Source: Tridacna crocea (lineage: Eukaryota > Mollusca > Bivalvia > Cardiida > Cardiidae). From it: a DNA stretch of 64,000 nucleotides. The notes beneath the pieces are model-generated. The model made no database searches. It was not told the origin of the DNA and worked only from the letters and a program-made list of their open reading frames with translations. The stretch covers positions 29,272,296-29,336,295 of the forward strand of contig OX031068.1 of assembly GCA_943736015.1 (NCBI GenBank), read 5' to 3'. Positions 35,926 to 47,790 of this stretch are shown piece after piece (positions within the stretch are counted from its first letter, which is position 1; each line of letters starts with the position of its first letter). The position numbers and the translations under genes were made by a program.

Positions 35926-36459
35926 TTACTTGAATAAATTGACCTGAAATTGACCTGTATGCAAATGATATACAAAACCCATGCCCACTCAAGGTCAAGG
36001 GTACAATTGAGAGAAAAAGTTGTGGCCTTTAACTTCATGTTCACTTAATATCTGCTTTACCCTTGTATTGATTTTCATTTGATTTTGATGAGATGTTGAC
36101 CTCAATAAGATTGTGTGCATAACCCATTAGTCACCTATGGAGACTCAAGGCCAAGGTCATAATTTAGATATCAAGTTTAGGCTCTCATTTTCATGTTCCC
36201 TTCATATCTCCTTTACCCATGAAAGGATTTTCATTTAATTTTGATCAGATGCTCACCTCAGTGAAATGGTGTACAGAAGCTGCAAGTCAAAGGTCAAGGT
36301 CACGTTTGAAGGTCATTAGATTGAGCCTTGAAATTCATGTCCATTCTATATGTTTTTTACCTAATGAAACTTTCACATCATTAAACTTTAGTCGAATTTG
36401 CCTAAGTGAGATGATGTGCAGAACCTATAATTCAGCCATGTTGAGTTGTCTCCTAGAGA
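35926..36459. other. GGTCAAGGTC-rich intergenic DNA
   Basis: Repeated AAGGTCAAGGTCA words and TCAT/TTTACC blocks at roughly 150-bp spacing suggest a decayed tandem repeat. No gene. Confidence 0.5.
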
Positions 36460-36688
36460 TCAACCCTTTACCACATAAGGCATTTCTATGGTATCTCTAA
36501 TTGACCCTAAATAAGAGCAAGGATGAAGCCATTTCTTATGTGTATATGACACCTTTTGATAGCATAGAAAACATTGTGAGTAACAGTGAAATCGCTCGTC
36601 ACGAGCAATTTCATCTTTTGTCACAATGTTTTCTAAAGGCTCCTACAAGCAATGTGTCAAAATGAATATTTATGGAGTAAAGGGTTAA
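36460..36688. mobile_element. MITE family A, variant core
   Basis: Usual ends (ATCAACCCTTTACCACATAA / GGAGTAAAGGGTTAAG) but a different palindrome in the middle: GAAATCGCTCGTCACGAGCA, still self-complementary. Confidence 0.8.
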
Positions 36689-36934
36689 GACCACTATTGA
36701 AAATTACCAGATTGTACTGGTATTTGTGAGTCTTCTTCATACCTCCTTTACTCCTGGAAGAATTTTCAATTTTAACTAGTCTGCGATTGTGTCGACGGAT
36801 AAAGGGCTGTATATATTTCCCTTTCCTGATTATTATCATTATTTTTCCATCTGTAGGAAAATAAAAGCTACTCACAGCCATTAAGGAGATTGAAGACGGG
36901 GATGATACAGCAATAAAGACAAAATGAGTAAGTC

Positions 36935-37180
36935 TTCTGTTTACCTCTCTAACCAACAACAAAATTATAGAAAGTACAAGTCTGGTCCAAAGTGATGACA
37001 TTATGATTTTGCAGATGACAATTCAAATTTTGCTCACATGATCTCATCTTTGATGAGAGAGAAAACATTGGGGGAAAAGGAGAAAATGCTGGTTACCAGC
37101 ATTTTCTCCTTTTCCCCCAAAGTTTTCAGAACTCCTTTTGTGTTAGTGTTGTTTAATTTGGGGTAGTGCAGTGAAGGGAT
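36935..37180. mobile_element. MITE family A, inverted
   Basis: The core at about 37052-37130 reads GGGGGAAAAGGAGAAAATGC and its mirror with CCCCC, so the change is matched in both arms. The ends are worn. Confidence 0.75.
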
Positions 37181-37315
37181 ATTTATGTGAATTATAGAAA
37201 AAAATAAGGATATTTGCCAATCGATTCTACTGTACAACCTATGATGTGTTTCTCCCATAAATTGTCATTATGAGACAGTTCTAATCTAATAAGTACCAAA
37301 AACATAGGATTGAGC

Positions 37316-37405
37316 ATAGAGCCCTGTAGCACAGTCGGCAGCATTCAGGACTTGAAAACCGCAGGGAAGGGGGGGGTTACTGGTTCAAGTTCCTAGATTG
37401 CCCAG
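37316..37405 (+). repeat. tRNA-like sequence, probable SINE head
   Basis: An A-box-like TAGCACAGTCGGCAGC (37327-37342) and a B-box-like GGTTCAAGTTCC (37382-37393) lie about 40 bp apart. The arms do not fold as a clean tRNA and a G run interrupts it. Confidence 0.6.
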
Positions 37406-38403
37406 TTTCTTTTCAAAGATTTGTGACAAAAATATTAATTCTACTGCAAAGAAATTTCTCGTGATCTGATTGGGTAAGATGCGGGGAACATGTATATCAT
37501 GTACCCTGGAAAAAGCCACGCAAAGCCAGGTTCCCTTTTGAGTGCCCTGTACACATCACTACACTTGCAACACAACATCCAAAATGGCGGTGTCGATCGA
37601 TCACCAAACTGCACGTTTTTGTGGCGTCAGTTCCAAGTAACATCAGTATAATAAATTAGATGTACAGTCAGTGGCCTTCGTCTCGGGGCAACATGATTAA
37701 TCACAGCCATGAACAAGTTTTCAAGTCCCCTACCACCTGACCATACAACTAATACTGTTGACATTGTTAGCAGCATGATGAGAAACAGGGGTCACCATCT
37801 TTTTCTTTAAGGACAATTAATTTGTTTTCAAATATTTTGACTTTATGGTGCATAATGCTTTAATTTTGATTTAACTAAATGAAGAGTATTCATATCATAA
37901 ATAATCAGTAACTTGTTTAGTATGAAAATTACCAATTTCAGGCAAATTGATATGTTTCTGTCTCAATGGTCATTGTTTCAGACCCATTGCAGAATCAAAG
38001 GGAAAAAAAAAATGTAATTTTACTTCAGAACAAACTATAGTTAAGCCTATTATGATAAAAAAAAAAAATTTTCAATGACAGATATTTGTTACGATTTACA
38101 TGTACTTCCTTGATTTTTGTCAGTTCTGTATGATATTGTTCACAGCTCCACATAGGAAGCATTTCAAGATTGGAGGGGGGCTAACTTCGAAATACATGTA
38201 CTGACATTTTTTGCATGGTTGTTTCATTGCGCTAAGAACTCATATTTTAGTTACTATGATTTTCAAAATTATTGGGGGGGGGGGAACTCAGCCCCCCCCT
38301 CCCCCCTAGCCCCTAGCCCCCCTCCCCTGTTCCTGCAGGCCTGTGTTGGTGTTGTATATTCAAATATTCATGACATCAAAATGTTCAGTCTTCAACTTCA
38401 GTT
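37406..38403. other. no gene; G/C run at 38270-38335
   Basis: About 13 G are followed by AACTCAG and a C-rich block (CCCCCCCTCCCCCCTAGCCC). Otherwise featureless. Confidence 0.6.
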
Positions 38404-38908
38404 TTAAAGGTGGGTATTCAGATTTTTCACATCTCACCAAATTTTTATTAGAAAAATAATACAAATCATCAACAATTAAGAATCATAAAATTCCAAAAAA
38501 AAAAAATGTCATGGCTATGTAGCCTCTTAAGGTATTTTTACATTTTGCACCATAAACCAAAATAACAGTTTGGGAATGTCAAGTGACTGGCATGTGACTC
38601 ATGATGCTTAAATATCATAACATGACAAAGGTAATTATTTTCCATGATGTCTTCTTCAGATGCTATGTTTGAAGCTTCCTCTGTGTATTTCTGGTATGTA
38701 AATGAGCAAGTTGCTCATGTAAAAATAGATTATTTTTCCAGTTGGTGTTGACCTGGGCGGCAGTAAATCTCTAATTTCTCTTGTAGTGGGATGGTTTTCG
38801 ACTTGTGGGATTTTATGTATGACAATTAAAAGGCTTTGGAAGTATAAAGATGATTTTCTTTTTATTTTTGCAAAGTTTTCATCCCAAAATTTGAAGGGCC
38901 ACCTTTAA
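38404..38908. mobile_element. repeat family H, copy 2
   Basis: TTAAAGGTGGGTATTCAG at the left and GGGCCACCTTTAA at the right, collinear with 32509-33061. Confidence 0.8.
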
Positions 38909-39009
38909 CGACCCTCGAACAACAAGCATTTTTTTCCATTTCCTAAACTGTATCCTATCCTTGGTAAGACATGTCCCATGATTTAAGAAACATATGATGT
39001 ATAATTATG

Positions 39010-39246
39010 GTCTGCAAATGCTTTCAGTGTGGTCCATCCTAAATTCTGTAATTTGAAGATCCAATATAAAATACAATATCCAAAATAAAAGTAACTCAGA
39101 ATTTGAAATTTGATTCCAGCAGGGTAGAAAACATTGGGGGTAAAGGAGGAAATCCTGGTTACCAGCATTTTCTCCTTTTCCCACAATGTTTTCAAAAGTC
39201 TTCTGTCTCAGAGTCGTCAAAAGTCGGGACTGTGTGGTAAATGGTT
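39010..39246. mobile_element. MITE family A, inverted
   Basis: The core is at about 39128-39190; the right end GACTGTGTGGTAAATGGTTAA is only 44 bp from the first sacsin exon. Confidence 0.8.
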
Positions 39247-39290
39247 AAAAAAAGAAATGTAAAGAAGCACTTGTTTGACATCATGTTCAG

Positions 39291-39409
39291 GTGACAGTGA
39301 CTCAGAGACAGACGATGTTGAGGAGTACGATGCTTTTGCCCAACCTACTCTGATAGATCAACTGAAGAAGATCCTTGATGAATATCCAGATGATGGACAA
39401 ATTATAAAG
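39291..39409 (+). CDS. sacsin-like gene, exon a
   Basis: Acceptor TGTTCAG at 39284-39290 and donor AAG|GTACTA at 39410. The frame gives an acidic lead (DSDSETDDVEEYD), then FAQPTLIDQLKKILDEYPDD, the approach to the first sacsin-repeat ATPase. It ends in phase 0 and starts in phase 1, so at least one exon lies upstream, which I could not find in the window. Confidence 0.75.
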
Positions 39410-39427
39410 GTACTATTTGCTTGTTTG

Positions 39428-39639
39428 TTTGATGTAGTAACCCTTTCCCACACAATGCCGACTTTTGACGACCTTGAGAAACAGGACTTTTGAAAACATT
39501 GTGGAAAAAGGAGAAAATGATGGTTACTTTTCTCACAATGTTTTCTACTGTTTTACTTCATCTTCAAGAATTTTTGCAATGTTTAATTTTGGGTCTGATT
39601 TAGACAGGTCTACAATTTTGTTGTGTGGAAATGGGTTAA
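39428..39639. mobile_element. MITE family A in intron
   Basis: Ends AACCCTTTCCCACACAATGC / GTTGTGTGGAAATGGGTTAA; the core is partly deleted. It starts 19 bp after the exon donor. Confidence 0.8.
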
Positions 39640-39666
39640 ACTCTTTCCAACCCTATACCACACAAT

Positions 39667-39831
39667 CCCATTGTTTAACACTTTACCATACAATGACGAC
39701 TTTTGAGGACCCTGAGGTAGAAGCCTTTTGAAAACATTGTGGGAAAAGGAGAAAATGCTGGGTACCAAAAATGTTATCAAAAGCCCTCTTTCTCCGAGTC
39801 ATCAAAACTTTTGTTCGTACGGTAAAGAGTC
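39667..39831. mobile_element. MITE family A in intron, internally deleted
   Basis: AACACTTTACCATACAATGA to CGTACGGTAAAGAGT. One core arm is missing. It ends 15 bp before the next exon. Confidence 0.75.
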
Positions 39832-39845
39832 ATATGATATTTTAG

Positions 39846-39959
39846 GAATTGATACAAAATGCCGATGATGCCGGGGCAACATGCATGAAGATACTGTACA
39901 TGGGAAAAACAGTGAATCCACAGCAGAATGATGAGAAGAAGTACAGAAAATTTCTGAGG
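39846..39959 (+). CDS. sacsin-like gene, exon b (N-box)
   Basis: Acceptor TTTTAG|G and donor GAGG|GTAAGC, 38 codons, phase 0 at both sides. It encodes ELIQNADDAGATCMKIL, the N-box of the HSP90-type (Bergerat) ATP-binding site with catalytic Glu, Asn and Asp kept. Confidence 0.9.
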
Positions 39960-39973
39960 GTAAGCATCATGAT

Positions 39974-40245
39974 TGTGACCTATCACGTAAAAAGGGACAA
40001 TCTGGGTGCAAAAAGTGTCCATCCTGGTCAGATTACATAGGCTTACAAGGGTCGACGCTTAGCTTTTATGATATTTTCTCTATGAAAAGTGGTCATTCTA
40101 CCTTTTTTTTAAAATAATTATTATTATGGTCATTCTACCTTGTTATACAATCATTTTTGATCTATAAACTTGACTTACACTTGATCTGTTTCCATAAATT
40201 GATGTACCGAATTCCCAGATTGTCCTGTTTTGCGCATCAGGTCAG
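39974..40245. mobile_element. MITE family C, copy 2, in intron
   Basis: Ends TGTGACCTATCACGT / CGCATCAGGTCAGA; it begins 15 bp after exon b. Confidence 0.75.
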
Positions 40246-40277
40246 ATATAAATTAGCCATGATCTGTAAAAAGGCAC

Positions 40278-40510
40278 TTTAACCCTTTACCACACAATGA
40301 CAACTTTTAATGCCCCTGAGGAAGAAGCCTTTTGAAAACATTGTGGGAAAAGGAGAAAATGCTGGTAACAAGCTTTTTCTCCTTTTCCCACAACGTTTTC
40401 TAATTTCTACCCTATCAAAGCAAAATCGCACCATTTGAGCCACTTTGAAATTGCCATCTGCAAAATACTTTCAGTTTGGATAGGTCTAAAATTTTTCTGG
40501 TAAGGGTTAA
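40278..40510. mobile_element. MITE family A, TTAA at both ends
   Basis: TTTAACCCTTTACCACACAA on the left, TGGTAAGGGTTAACAC on the right. The core is at about 40340-40395. Confidence 0.85.
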
Positions 40511-40566
40511 CACACTATTGAACAATCCCAGGTTTTTAGGGCCCTAAGATAGAAGCCCTTAGGATT

Positions 40567-40675
40567 TAACCCTTTACCACACAACCCTGAGTTTGAATGA
40601 TCTCCTTTTCCAACAATGTTTTCAAAAGGCTTCTTTCTCAGGGTCGTAAAAGCTAGGATTGTGTGGTAAAGAGTT
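40567..40675. mobile_element. MITE family A, short deletion derivative
   Basis: Both ends present (TTTAACCCTTTACCACACAA and GGATTGTGTGGTAAAGAGTT), only about 109 bp. It carries a single core arm. Confidence 0.8.
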
Positions 40676-40761
40676 CATGAAACATAGCATCATCATTATT
40701 TGAAAAGATTTATAGATTTATAGTATAATGTTATACAGTATTGTCACTATTTGAAAAATAG

Positions 40762-40909
40762 GGCCCTGCTTTGGTGTTTCACAATGATGCCGAATTCACA
40801 GATGCTGATTGGACTGGTATTCGTACCATATATAACAGTGTGAAGGCTGATGATCCATTAACAGTAGGCAGATTTGGCCTTGGATTCAAGTCTGTGTTCC
40901 ATATAACAG
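40762..40909 (+). CDS. sacsin-like gene, exon c (glycine-rich motif)
   Basis: Acceptor AAATAG|GG and donor ACAG|GTAAAA. It encodes [17 protein letters not shown], then [14 protein letters not shown], the second ATP-binding motif of the first sacsin repeat. It starts in phase 0 and ends in phase 1; the split codon is completed as Asp by exon d. Confidence 0.9.
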
Positions 40910-41089
40910 GTAAAAATGTCAAAGGAACATGTTCAGCAATCATTCTTGGTGTCATTCCTAGTCTTACTCCTAATTTAGAAAGTAACACTACCTCTGATTG
41001 GCTTAACCAAATGGTAAAGCCAGTCAGAAGATGTGTTACTTTCAGATGTTGTTTTACTTTCAGGAAAACTGACCTAACTCTTTAACCAT

Positions 41090-41285
41090 TTACTTCAAAG
41101 GCTAATCTTAGCGCACTGTTTCTCTCAACAAAAAAAAAATATGCTTATCAAAATTGAAATTATTCGGAGATGACAAATTATGTCTTGCTAAGCTGATGAT
41201 ATTTGTCTCTGTAATGATAGAAAGATTTGAAGGAAAAGTAGAAACTGCTGGTCAGCAGCATTTTTCTCCTTTTTCATCCACTGCT
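41090..41285. mobile_element. MITE family A, highly diverged
   Basis: A weak core: AGAAACTGCTGGTCAGCAGC and a TTTTTCTCC arm. Boundaries uncertain. Confidence 0.4.
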
Positions 41286-42150
41286 GGAGGTGACATATAT
41301 TGGCGTCATCTTGTCCATTTGTCTGTCCGATAGTCTCTATGTCTATCCATGTGTGCGTCCATTTCTTGTAAATCTTTTGCATAATGTCTCTCGTCATGTG
41401 ACCTATCCCAAATTGTCAAGGTTTTGCAATTTGTGGTTTTGTCCCAGAAAAAGGGGAGTTCATGTTATATTTCATTCCATTTCTTGTGAATGCAACTCCT
41501 CCCACACTTCTCTTTACAGATTTGGATAAATTTTCACAGAATGTTTCTCATCATGTGACCTAGCACAATCATATTGTCTTGGTTTTGCGATTTATAGCTG
41601 TATCTTGGAAAAAAAATGGGCTTCATGTTATATTTCATTCTAATTCCTGTGAACATTACTCTTCCCACATTTTTTGTCGCATTTGGATAAAATCTCAAAA
41701 GAATGTTTCTCATCATGTGACCCAACATATATTGTTAAGATTTTGTGAGTTATAGCTGCGTCATGGAAAAAGGAGTCTTCATTTATATTTCATTTTTCAC
41801 CAGTATCTCTTTAATTATTTGACATATCTCAATGGATTGGGGTGAAATTTCCACAGATCATGTGACCTAAAGCATATTGTCAGGGCTTTGGAATTTATTT
41901 CTGTGTCATGGAAAAAGGGGGCTTCATATCAATTCCTCATCGATGTGTCTCCAATTAATGGACATAATTTATTGGTTAATGGGAGCCAGTGACCAATGAG
42001 TCTGTCGTGTGTCCACCTGTCCATTCCATCAGTCCATGTGTAAATCTTTTAGATCACAAGTGCCATGGAGCTACTTAGGCAGGGGATAGGAATTACCACA
42101 CTGTAGTCTCCATAGCTGCATGTAGCTGCTTGAAGTAGCACCCATGTGGC
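41286..42150. other. decayed tandem-like repeat in intron
   Basis: Four or five blocks of roughly 170 bp share CATCATGTGACC, TTGTCAGGG/TTGTTAAG, GTCATGGAAAAA and TTATATTTCATTCC phrases. No gene. Confidence 0.6.
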
Positions 42151-42250
42151 GACTTCTATTGTGAAAATGGCACTTTTATTCCACAATATTTTTTGAAAAG
42201 CTTCTCAATCTTGGTTATCAAAAGTAAGAATTGCATGGTAATGAGTTATA
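42150..42250. mobile_element. MITE family A, right-half fragment
   Basis: ATTCCACAATATTTTTTGAA to TTGCATGGTAATGAGTTA. Confidence 0.5.
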
Positions 42251-42532
42251 ATGGTTTTCTCTGCTATATTTATTTTTGTGGTCTGCATAGATCTGGATCA
42301 GAATGCAATTGTGTTTCGAGATCTGCATTGCTTGCTATTCTGAGAGATTCTAACTAAAAGGAATACCTAAATTGTAGTTATTTACGCATATTTGTTTTGA
42401 CAGAAATTTTGAGCAAAGCTCTGAGAAAAGGGGGCTTAATGCATCTGCAAAAAGTACCAACATTACCGTATGCAGTTTCTGCAGGCTGAACTGAATCAAA
42501 CCTTTTTTTGCTCTTAGTCAGTTTTCTGCATT

Positions 42533-42763
42533 GTAACTCATTACCAAACAACAAAATTTTAAGTTTGTCAAAATCGAAAGCATTTGCAGACAACAAAATA
42601 AAAGTGACTGAAAATTTGGAATTTGTTTTGTGAAGTGTAGAAAACATTGTGGGAAAAGGAGAAAACGCTGGTTACCAGCATTTTCTCCTTTTCCCACAAT
42701 ATTTTCTACAGGCTTCTTTCTCAGAGGCGTCAAAAGTAGGGATTGTGTGGTAATGGGGTAATT
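42533..42763. mobile_element. MITE family A, inverted, well kept
   Basis: AACTCATTACCAAACAACAA to ATTGTGTGGTAATGGGG; the core is at about 42643-42705. Confidence 0.85.
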
Positions 42764-42983
42764 TACCACACAACAAATTTTTAGACTCCTCCAATTTCGC
42801 AGCATTTGCAGATGACAAATCAAGTGTGGCCTAGATGATGGGATTTGTTTTAGAAAGGGTTGAAATCATTGTTTGAAAAGTCGAAAATGCTGGTTACCTG
42901 CATTTTTGACTTTTCATACAATGATTTCAATAGCCTTTTTTCTCAGGGTCGTCAGCACCTAGGATTGAGTGGTAACAGGTTAA
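42760..42983. mobile_element. MITE family A, inverted, variant core
   Basis: The core stem is changed to TTTGAAAAGTCGAAAATGC with a matching GCATTTTTGACTTTTCATAC arm. Confidence 0.8.
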
Positions 42984-43074
42984 AGGCCCAGTCTACCTCA
43001 TAACTGAGCCACTTATTAGACAAAATAGATTTTATGAATCAATTTGCATGGTATCATACCTCATGGAGATGCAA

Positions 43075-43304
43075 TGACCCATTACCACACAATCCCTACT
43101 TTTGACACTCCTGAGAAAAGAAGCCTTTTGAAAACACTATGCGAAAAGGAGAAAATGCTGGTAGCCAACATTTTCTCCTATTCCCACAGTGTTTTCTACC
43201 CTTCCCAGAACAAATTTCTATTCTTTAGTCACCTTTATTTTGTCGTCTGCAAATGCTTTCAATTTGGACTAGTCTAAATTTTTCTTGTGTGGTAAAGAGT
43301 TAAG
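43075..43304. mobile_element. MITE family A, direct
   Basis: ACCCATTACCACACAATCCC to TCTTGTGTGGTAAAGAGTTA. Confidence 0.85.
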
Positions 43305-43659
43305 CCCCCTTTTGCCAGAGTGCGAGTCATTCATTTACTTGATGCTTTGACACTTTACAGACTGACATTTCTGTTTTTGTTGCAAGTTTTGTACCATTTA
43401 CAATGTTTTCAAAACCCTCACTTTCAATTGTTGTTAAAACTTTGGAATTCGTAAAAAGGTTAAGTGGGTCAGCCTCTAATACATGTATCTATGGTTTCGT
43501 ATTTAAATCCCATATTGAGCAGGGACAACTTGTTGAATTGGCCACATGACCACATGAATGCTGGTCAAGGTTTCAAGAAAGAAGAAATTGAGGGTGATAA
43601 ATACATTTCTTCTGAACATGAAAGTTTGCAACAAATGCATAGCTAAAATACAAACTGCA

Positions 43660-43748
43660 TCTGTTGGGACTCGAACCCATTCAGACAAATATCCTTGTTT
43701 TCTTGAGGTTCAAAGGACCAGTACCATAACCACTGAGCTAAAGAGATA
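43660..43748 (-). repeat. tRNA-like sequence (SINE head or tRNA pseudogene)
   Basis: On the minus strand an A box TAGCTCAGTGGT (43729-43740) and a B box GGGTTCGAGTCC (43667-43678), with too long a middle (about 50 bp) for a standard tRNA. Confidence 0.6.
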
Positions 43749-44737
43749 TCTCCCTAATGCAGTTGTTGGGTATTGTATTTAAATTGGGATGAAGCCATGC
43801 ATGACGGATTGGTCTCCTGTAACAACATGGTGTCATAGCCTTTTCACAATTAATTTAAAGACAAATGACTGGTGTCTGCATGAATATGGTTTCTTGCATC
43901 TGTAGTAGAATGGTTCAAGGTCAGACATGTGCAGTATGGGTAGGTTGACCTAGGGTAAACAGTCTTGCTATTTGTGATTTTTGTGCATTTTAAATGACCA
44001 TTCTACCAGATGATTCAGTCGGTTGTTACATCCCCAACTTTGCAGGTCGAGCAAGAATTACTCCCCGTGGAATTTATCGATAATCTGGTCCCAAAGGATT
44101 TCCGTTAATGGCCTGTCATATAGAATTTCAGAAGGGAAATTTTTTTTGATCGACTAAAACACGTTTTTTGTCAAAATTGATTCAAATCTATAACGTCTTG
44201 AAGTATTCTGTAATATCTCTACTTCACTTCTATATAATTTTAATTACTGTAGCAAAATGGGAAGTTGCGTCCAATTCTTTATTTAAAGTTACTGACCCAT
44301 TCTCCTTCTTATTTCCATAGAAAGGTTTAAGAAATTTGCTCTTGTGCCATTTTTGACGCTAAATAACATAAAACTAAATTGCAAGAAAAAAATCTATCTA
44401 TAACGTCTTAAAATATTCTCTGTTTTGTTGTGATTACGATCAAAGTATTCGTTCACATTTGTTACATTGAGAACTTGCGTCCATTTTAGTTTAAAAAACG
44501 ACACTATCGTTAATTTTTGTATAAAAAATGTTGTTTCGACCTAAGTGAGATTTTTAGACTGGGTGAAAAGATTGAGCAACAGATAAAGGGAAGATAAGAA
44601 CAGATGACATGATAACCCTCTCTATATTGTTTTGTTTAACCTGAGTCCTTTTTTTACACATTGTCTAATATTATATGATGTATTTATCAGTTTTACACAT
44701 GTAGGCCCACATGTATGTTACTTGCATCAGTGAAAAC
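43749..44737. other. no feature recognised
   Basis: Long AT-rich stretch; TATAACGTCTT occurs twice (about 44191 and 44400), hinting at an old duplication. Confidence 0.5.
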
Positions 44738-44968
44738 TTTTAACTCTTTACCACACGACAAAATTTTTAACTGGTTCAAATTGAAAGCATTTGCAGAAGA
44801 CAAAACAAAGGTGACTGAAAAATTGAAAATTGTTCTGGGAAGGGTAGAAAACACTGTGGAAAAAGGAGAAAATGCTGGTTACCAGCATTTTCTCCTTTTC
44901 CTACAGTGTTTTCAAAAGGCTTCTTTCTCAGGGGCGTTAAAAGTAGGGATTGTGTGGTAGTGGGTTAA
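44738..44968. mobile_element. MITE family A, inverted
   Basis: TTAACTCTTTACCACACGAC to GGATTGTGTGGTAGTGGGTT. The core has AAAACACTGTGG and the other arm CTACAGTGTTTT. Confidence 0.88.
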
Positions 44969-46545
44969 GAGACTTGTAAAAACTGTTGTCTTTTTTTTTC
45001 CCAGAAAGTAACTTCATTTTATTTATTTTTTTGTTTGGTACCATAAATTTGTTAAATTGCATTTTTTTTTCTATTCTTCATTTCTAAAAGAAGATTGAGA
45101 CTTTTGTACTATTGGATAATAATAATAATAATAATAGACCAAAAGTAAACTGCCCCAGAAATGCAGTCTATAGACCAATAACAAACTGTACAGGGCAAGT
45201 AGTCTGATCCTTGGCCGAATCGACTTTATTTTATGTGTCGAAATTATTTTGTTTAAAAAGAAAATGACATTGCAATATGTGACTGAAATCAGCAGAAACT
45301 GATTCATGTTTTGGGAGTATCGATTTGTACAGCATACTCCCGCCCTGAATAAAAGCTTTTCTAAACATTGTGAGAAAGGGAGAAAATTCCAATAGACACC
45401 CTTGTTTCCTTTCCCTACAATGCTTTCTTCTCTTTAAAAGTGGAGAATATCAATTGAGTTACATTTGATTTACTTTCTGAAATTGATATTTTTTTTAAAA
45501 GTTGGTGAAATAAAAAAGTTCTCCATGTAGGAAAAAAGTTTTAAATTATTGGCTTTTGAAAACACATGAAAGGGAGAAAATACATGTGATCAGCTTGAAA
45601 ATAGCGAGGAAATATGAATATGTGAGCTATCGCCTTAAAATACTTTTGAAATGGCATTAATCATCACACATTTGAATCCAAAACGCGAAAGAGAGGCGGG
45701 GGGCAAACTGGAATTCCTTATACAAAATCTTGTTAAACTTGACTTTAAATCCTAAAAAATAATTTCATAAAAACAGTCTGATCTTATATCAGATCTGTAG
45801 GATACTTGATACATATATCACTAGTATGCTGTCATGATATTAAACAAGAAAGCTATAAACTTCAGTCCATTACTATGTATGTACTTGTATATTTTAAATG
45901 AACTTAGCATGGGGTCCGCATGTCAATGTATACCATTACGTAACACCAATCAAGATACCCGATAGGCGTCCTATCTAACAGTGATACTGGGGCATCATCG
46001 GGGAACTCCCGCTTACTGCGAACGATCAGGGGGAAAAAAATGATAGCTGCTTTAAATAAAATGTAAAAAGGGCTAAAAAATGTATTTTCCAAATGACTGA
46101 AAACTATGCCAGGTTAAAGAACAATAAATAAGCTTTCTGACTTCACTGAAGATAACTTTGATTTTCCAACACAATGTGCAGGCTGATTTCTGTTTACCGT
46201 GTGCTTGCAAAATCACTGACTTCTAAAATATGACGAAATTGCATGTATTTTAAACAGAATTGACCTACTGAACATAAGGGTTAAAAATTACAATTTGTAT
46301 TCGGTTGTTTTGCTTATGATAGATCAGATGATACCCGTGTGGTATGATCTACCACTAGACTTTTCCCAGTATAACATACATGTACGTATTTGTGACGATG
46401 CTGCCAAAACCATTACAATAAAATGTAATCTGCTGACAATGTAACAGCTCTGTGCTACAGGTTGGAGATGTTATGTTATGTTTTCAAAAACACTGTAATA
46501 TGAGAAGCCTCTTCATACTTTCCCTAACGTTGTGGGTGGTGTGCG
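44969..46545. other. intron DNA with MITE remnants
   Basis: An (AAT)n stretch at about 45116-45136 and a worn family A core near 45355-45430. The rest is non-coding with no clear structure. Confidence 0.5.
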
Positions 46546-46662
46546 GTAAAAAAGTCAGAGGTAAAAAGGCCAAAGGTAAAAAGGCCATAGGTAAAAAAGC
46601 CAGAAGTAAAACGGTAAAAAAACCATAGGTAATAAGGCCATAGGTAAAAAAGCCAGAGCTAA
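46546..46662 (+). repeat. tandem repeat, about 17-bp unit
   Basis: Units of the type GGTAAAAAGGCCATA repeat about seven times with variation. Confidence 0.85.
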
Positions 46663-47577
46663 TTTAGTAGTGTATGATTTTTTTTCCATTTTCCCACAAT
46701 GTTTTATATCCTATTTTGATGTGTTGTATGCAGATTTCAATGATGTAAGAGTCTGAAATTAGTTGTTTGATAAGGGGAACGGGTCGTAATTAAAACTTCT
46801 CCAATCTTCAGCTGCTGACTTTTGAAAACATTTTAGGAAAAGGAGAAACAGCCGATAACAAACTATTTTTCCTTTCAATATGAAAGTCCTAAAATGAGTT
46901 GTTTGATAAGTGAAACTAGTCATACTTAAGAATTACGCATTTGCAGTGATGACTTTAGAAAACATTTCAGGAAAAGAAAAACTGCTCAAAGCAAGCAGAA
47001 TGAAAGAAGATAAATGCTGTTGTATTTATATATATAGACGTTAACTCAAAGGATGTTTAACAGTCTTAGCAAGATTGTAAACAAATATAATTTCTATTAA
47101 ATACAAATCTTTTATTGCCATCGTTTTTGATTATATAAAATTAATATTTTGGTATCCAATATTTATTAACATACCACATATGCTAAAGATAGAGTATGGT
47201 AAATTCTTTTAATTTACGTAATAAATGTTAAAAATAATGCACAAATCATAATAAATCATTTATATTTTCTCCCTCTTTCTCTCTCTCTCTCTCTGGTATT
47301 TTCTTAATAAACCATATATACTAAATTAGCTCTGGCTGGGTAGCTTTTCAGAAATGTATCCAACCGAAGTAATTTGACTATTGTATCATTTTTTTTTTTC
47401 ATAAATCAATAAAAATATCAGGGATTGAAATTAAAATAATGATGAAAAAATCAGGGATAAAATTCCAAAGTTGCAGTAAACATATATGCATGCTGTTACA
47501 TTTCGAGTGTTCGTGTCGCGCTCCTCCGCCGGCTTTGTCCCATCATATGAAACTTGTCCTTCGGGTATTTTTTTTTA
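46663..47577. other. AT-rich intron DNA
   Basis: Two degraded TTTAGGAAAAGGAGAAA-like cores (about 46830 and 46960) and a CT microsatellite (about 47268-47294). No gene. Confidence 0.5.
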
Positions 47578-47790
47578 ACTCTTCAGGAACAGGCAATGTA
47601 TGACTGCCCCAATGTTTAAGAGCAATTGTAGACAACACAACAAATATGGCTCAAATTATTGAATTTGTATCAGTTACGGCACGAAAACATTGTTTGAAAA
47701 AGAGCAAATGCTGGTCACCAGCATTTCTATCACTGACCATAAGTTTCCAAACGGGTACTTTCGGTAAAATTTGGGGTAGATCAAATTTTA
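47578..47790. mobile_element. MITE family A, worn
   Basis: AACTCTTCAGGAACAGGCAA at the left. The core near 47685-47735 still pairs (ATGCTGGTCACCAGCATTT). Confidence 0.6.

Noticed and set aside
41286-42150. Tandem-like block as a coding repeat protein
   Set aside because: The blocks have frequent stops in all frames and lie within an intron.
43660-43748. Functional tRNA gene
   Set aside because: A and B boxes are present but too far apart, and acceptor and anticodon stems do not pair. SINE head or pseudogene preferred. The same applies to 37316-37405 and 51238-51312.
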